Shown here one piece after another: positions 5,791 to 6,559 of a stretch of DNA of 6,559 nt. Source of the DNA: JBFWWW01 sp050245975 (lineage in GTDB: Bacteria; Pseudomonadota; Alphaproteobacteria; Rhizobiales; Hyphomicrobiaceae); the NCBI GenBank assembly GCA_050245975.1, contig JBFWWW010000200.1, positions 1 to 6,559 of the forward strand, read 5' to 3'. A model generated the notes under the pieces. It saw only the letters and a list, made by a program, of their open reading frames with translations. It had not been told where the DNA came from and searched no databases. Made by a program: the position numbers and the translations under genes. Each line of letters opens with the position of its first letter. The stretch's first letter is position 1.

Positions 5791-6559
5791 GAGGCCAGGA
5801 CCTCGCTTACGCGCAGACAAGCCGCCTTGTGCTGCGCCCGGCCCTCGACCACCGTCAGCTCCGGCGTCATGGTCCGGCAGGTGTCCTGGACGAACGCGCA
5901 GCGAGGCGCAAATGCGCATCCTCGGATCGGCTCGCGCAACGACGGCACCATGCCCGGGATCTCGTGCAGGCGACCCGCCCGCGACCCGCCGCGCCCGCGC
6001 GCCAGCGATGCGAGCAACCCGCGCGTATAAGGGTGGGCCGGCCGCGCGAAAAGATCGGCTACCGGCGCCTCCTCGACCTTCCGTCCGGCATACATGACAA
6101 CGACGCGCTGGCAGGTTTCTGCAACCACGCCCAGATCGTGCGTTATGAGGATGACGGCAGAGCCCGTCTTGGCCTTGAGCTCGAGCATGAGCCGGAGAAC
6201 CTGGGCCTGGATCGTGACGTCGAGCGCCGTTGTGGGCTCGTCGGCTATCAGCATCCGCGGATCACAGGCGAGCGCCATCGCGATCATGACGCGCTGGCGC
6301 ATGCCGCCGGAAAACTGATGCGGGTAGTCGTCCAGGCGGCGGCCGGCGTCCGGAATGCGCACCAGATCCAGCATTTCCCTGGCCCTTTGCCGCGCTGCTC
6401 CCGCCGATACGCCCTTGTGGATGCGAACAGCCTCCGCAATCTGGTGTCCGACGGTGAACACGGGATTGAGGCTCGTCATCGGCTCCTGAAAGATCATGGC
6501 GATGCGATTGCCACGGATCGCCCGCATCTGCCGCTCGCCGAGATCAAGCAGGTCCGCGC
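5787..6559 (-). CDS. ABC transporter ATP-binding protein, DppD/OppD type, N-terminal part outside window
   Basis: Partner ATPase of the DppF-type protein. The frame is open through the right edge (minus strand), so the true start and Walker A lie beyond the window. About 257 residues are visible, against roughly 325-335 for the full family. The first visible stretch, ADLLDLGERQMRAIRGNRIA, is the usual segment just before the Q-loop. Numbering from the internal ATG at 6527, the Q-loop is Gln14 in MIFQEPMTSLNP, the signature FSGGMRQR is at 72-79, Walker B is LIADEP at 93-98, the D-loop ALD is at 101-103 and the switch is His130. The C-terminal region has HPYTRGLL and four cysteines (204, 210, 217, 237; C-x5-C-x6-C-x19-C), as in the partner. 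FSGGMRQR is the form typical of D subunits. The TGA at 5789-5787 overlaps the next ATG (ATGA), indicating translational coupling and a common transcript with the DppF-type gene. Its promoter is not in the window. Confidence 0.95.
   Translation of the reverse strand, partial: ADLLDLGERQMRAIRGNRIAMIFQEPMTSLNPVFTVGHQIAEAVRIHKGVSAGAARQRAREMLDLVRIPDAGRRLDDYPHQFSGGMRQRVMIAMALACDPRMLIADEPTTALDVTIQAQVLRLMLELKAKTGSAVILITHDLGVVAETCQRVVVMYAGRKVEEAPVADLFARPAHPYTRGLLASLARGRGGSRAGRLHEIPGMVPSLREPIRGCAFAPRCAFVQDTCRTMTPELTVVEGRAQHKAACLRVSEVLAS

Noticed and set aside
5791..5919. Upstream extension of the DppF-type ATPase by 43 codons to an ATG at 5919
   Set aside because: The extension lies wholly inside the DppD-type gene in another frame, has a composition unlike the family, and the family N terminus begins at the ATG at 5790.

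Overview
The window is GC-rich, tightly packed bacterial DNA. Codons strongly favour G or C in the third position, and long spurious open frames run antisense to the real genes. This style, together with the protein families, fits a Pseudomonadota soil or plant-associated bacterium, most likely an alphaproteobacterium (for example Hyphomicrobiales) and less likely a betaproteobacterium. That placement rests on general resemblance and is not proven by a marker gene.

Layout. Four genes lie on the plus strand in one apparent operon: the 3' part of a family-5 (peptide/opine/nickel class) periplasmic substrate-binding protein (1-1296), a DppB-type permease (1314-2255), a DppC-type permease (2259-3146) and an FAD-dependent GMC-family alcohol/choline dehydrogenase-like oxidoreductase (3182-4825). 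Gaps are 17, 3 and 35 bases. Two genes lie on the minus strand, read in the order DppD-type ATPase (5787-6559, its 5' end outside the window) then DppF-type ATPase (4822-5790). These two overlap by four bases in an ATGA junction. The two groups converge, and the oxidoreductase and the DppF-type ATPase share one CTAG tetranucleotide as stop codon on both strands. No stretch without a gene exceeds about 35 bases. No RNA gene, insertion sequence, CRISPR array or convincing terminator is visible.

How the genes fit together. The window holds all five parts of a Dpp/Opp-type ABC importer: binding protein, two membrane subunits and two ATPases. They are split over two convergent transcription units instead of one dppABCDF operon. 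The plus-strand operon lacks ATPases and the minus-strand unit supplies a D/F pair, so the simplest reading is that they form one importer, though this is inference. The GMC enzyme in the importer operon suggests that the imported compound, or a product of it, carries an oxidisable alcohol. The substrate cannot be read from the sequence, and a dipeptide need not be the ligand.

Most notable points: the oxidoreductase appears to start at a rare CTG codon placed 5 bases after a perfect AGGAGG; the two units share a palindromic stop with no room for a terminator; and the transporter is split between strands. I see no evidence of a wholly new system. This looks like a catabolic or uptake locus with some unusual architecture.
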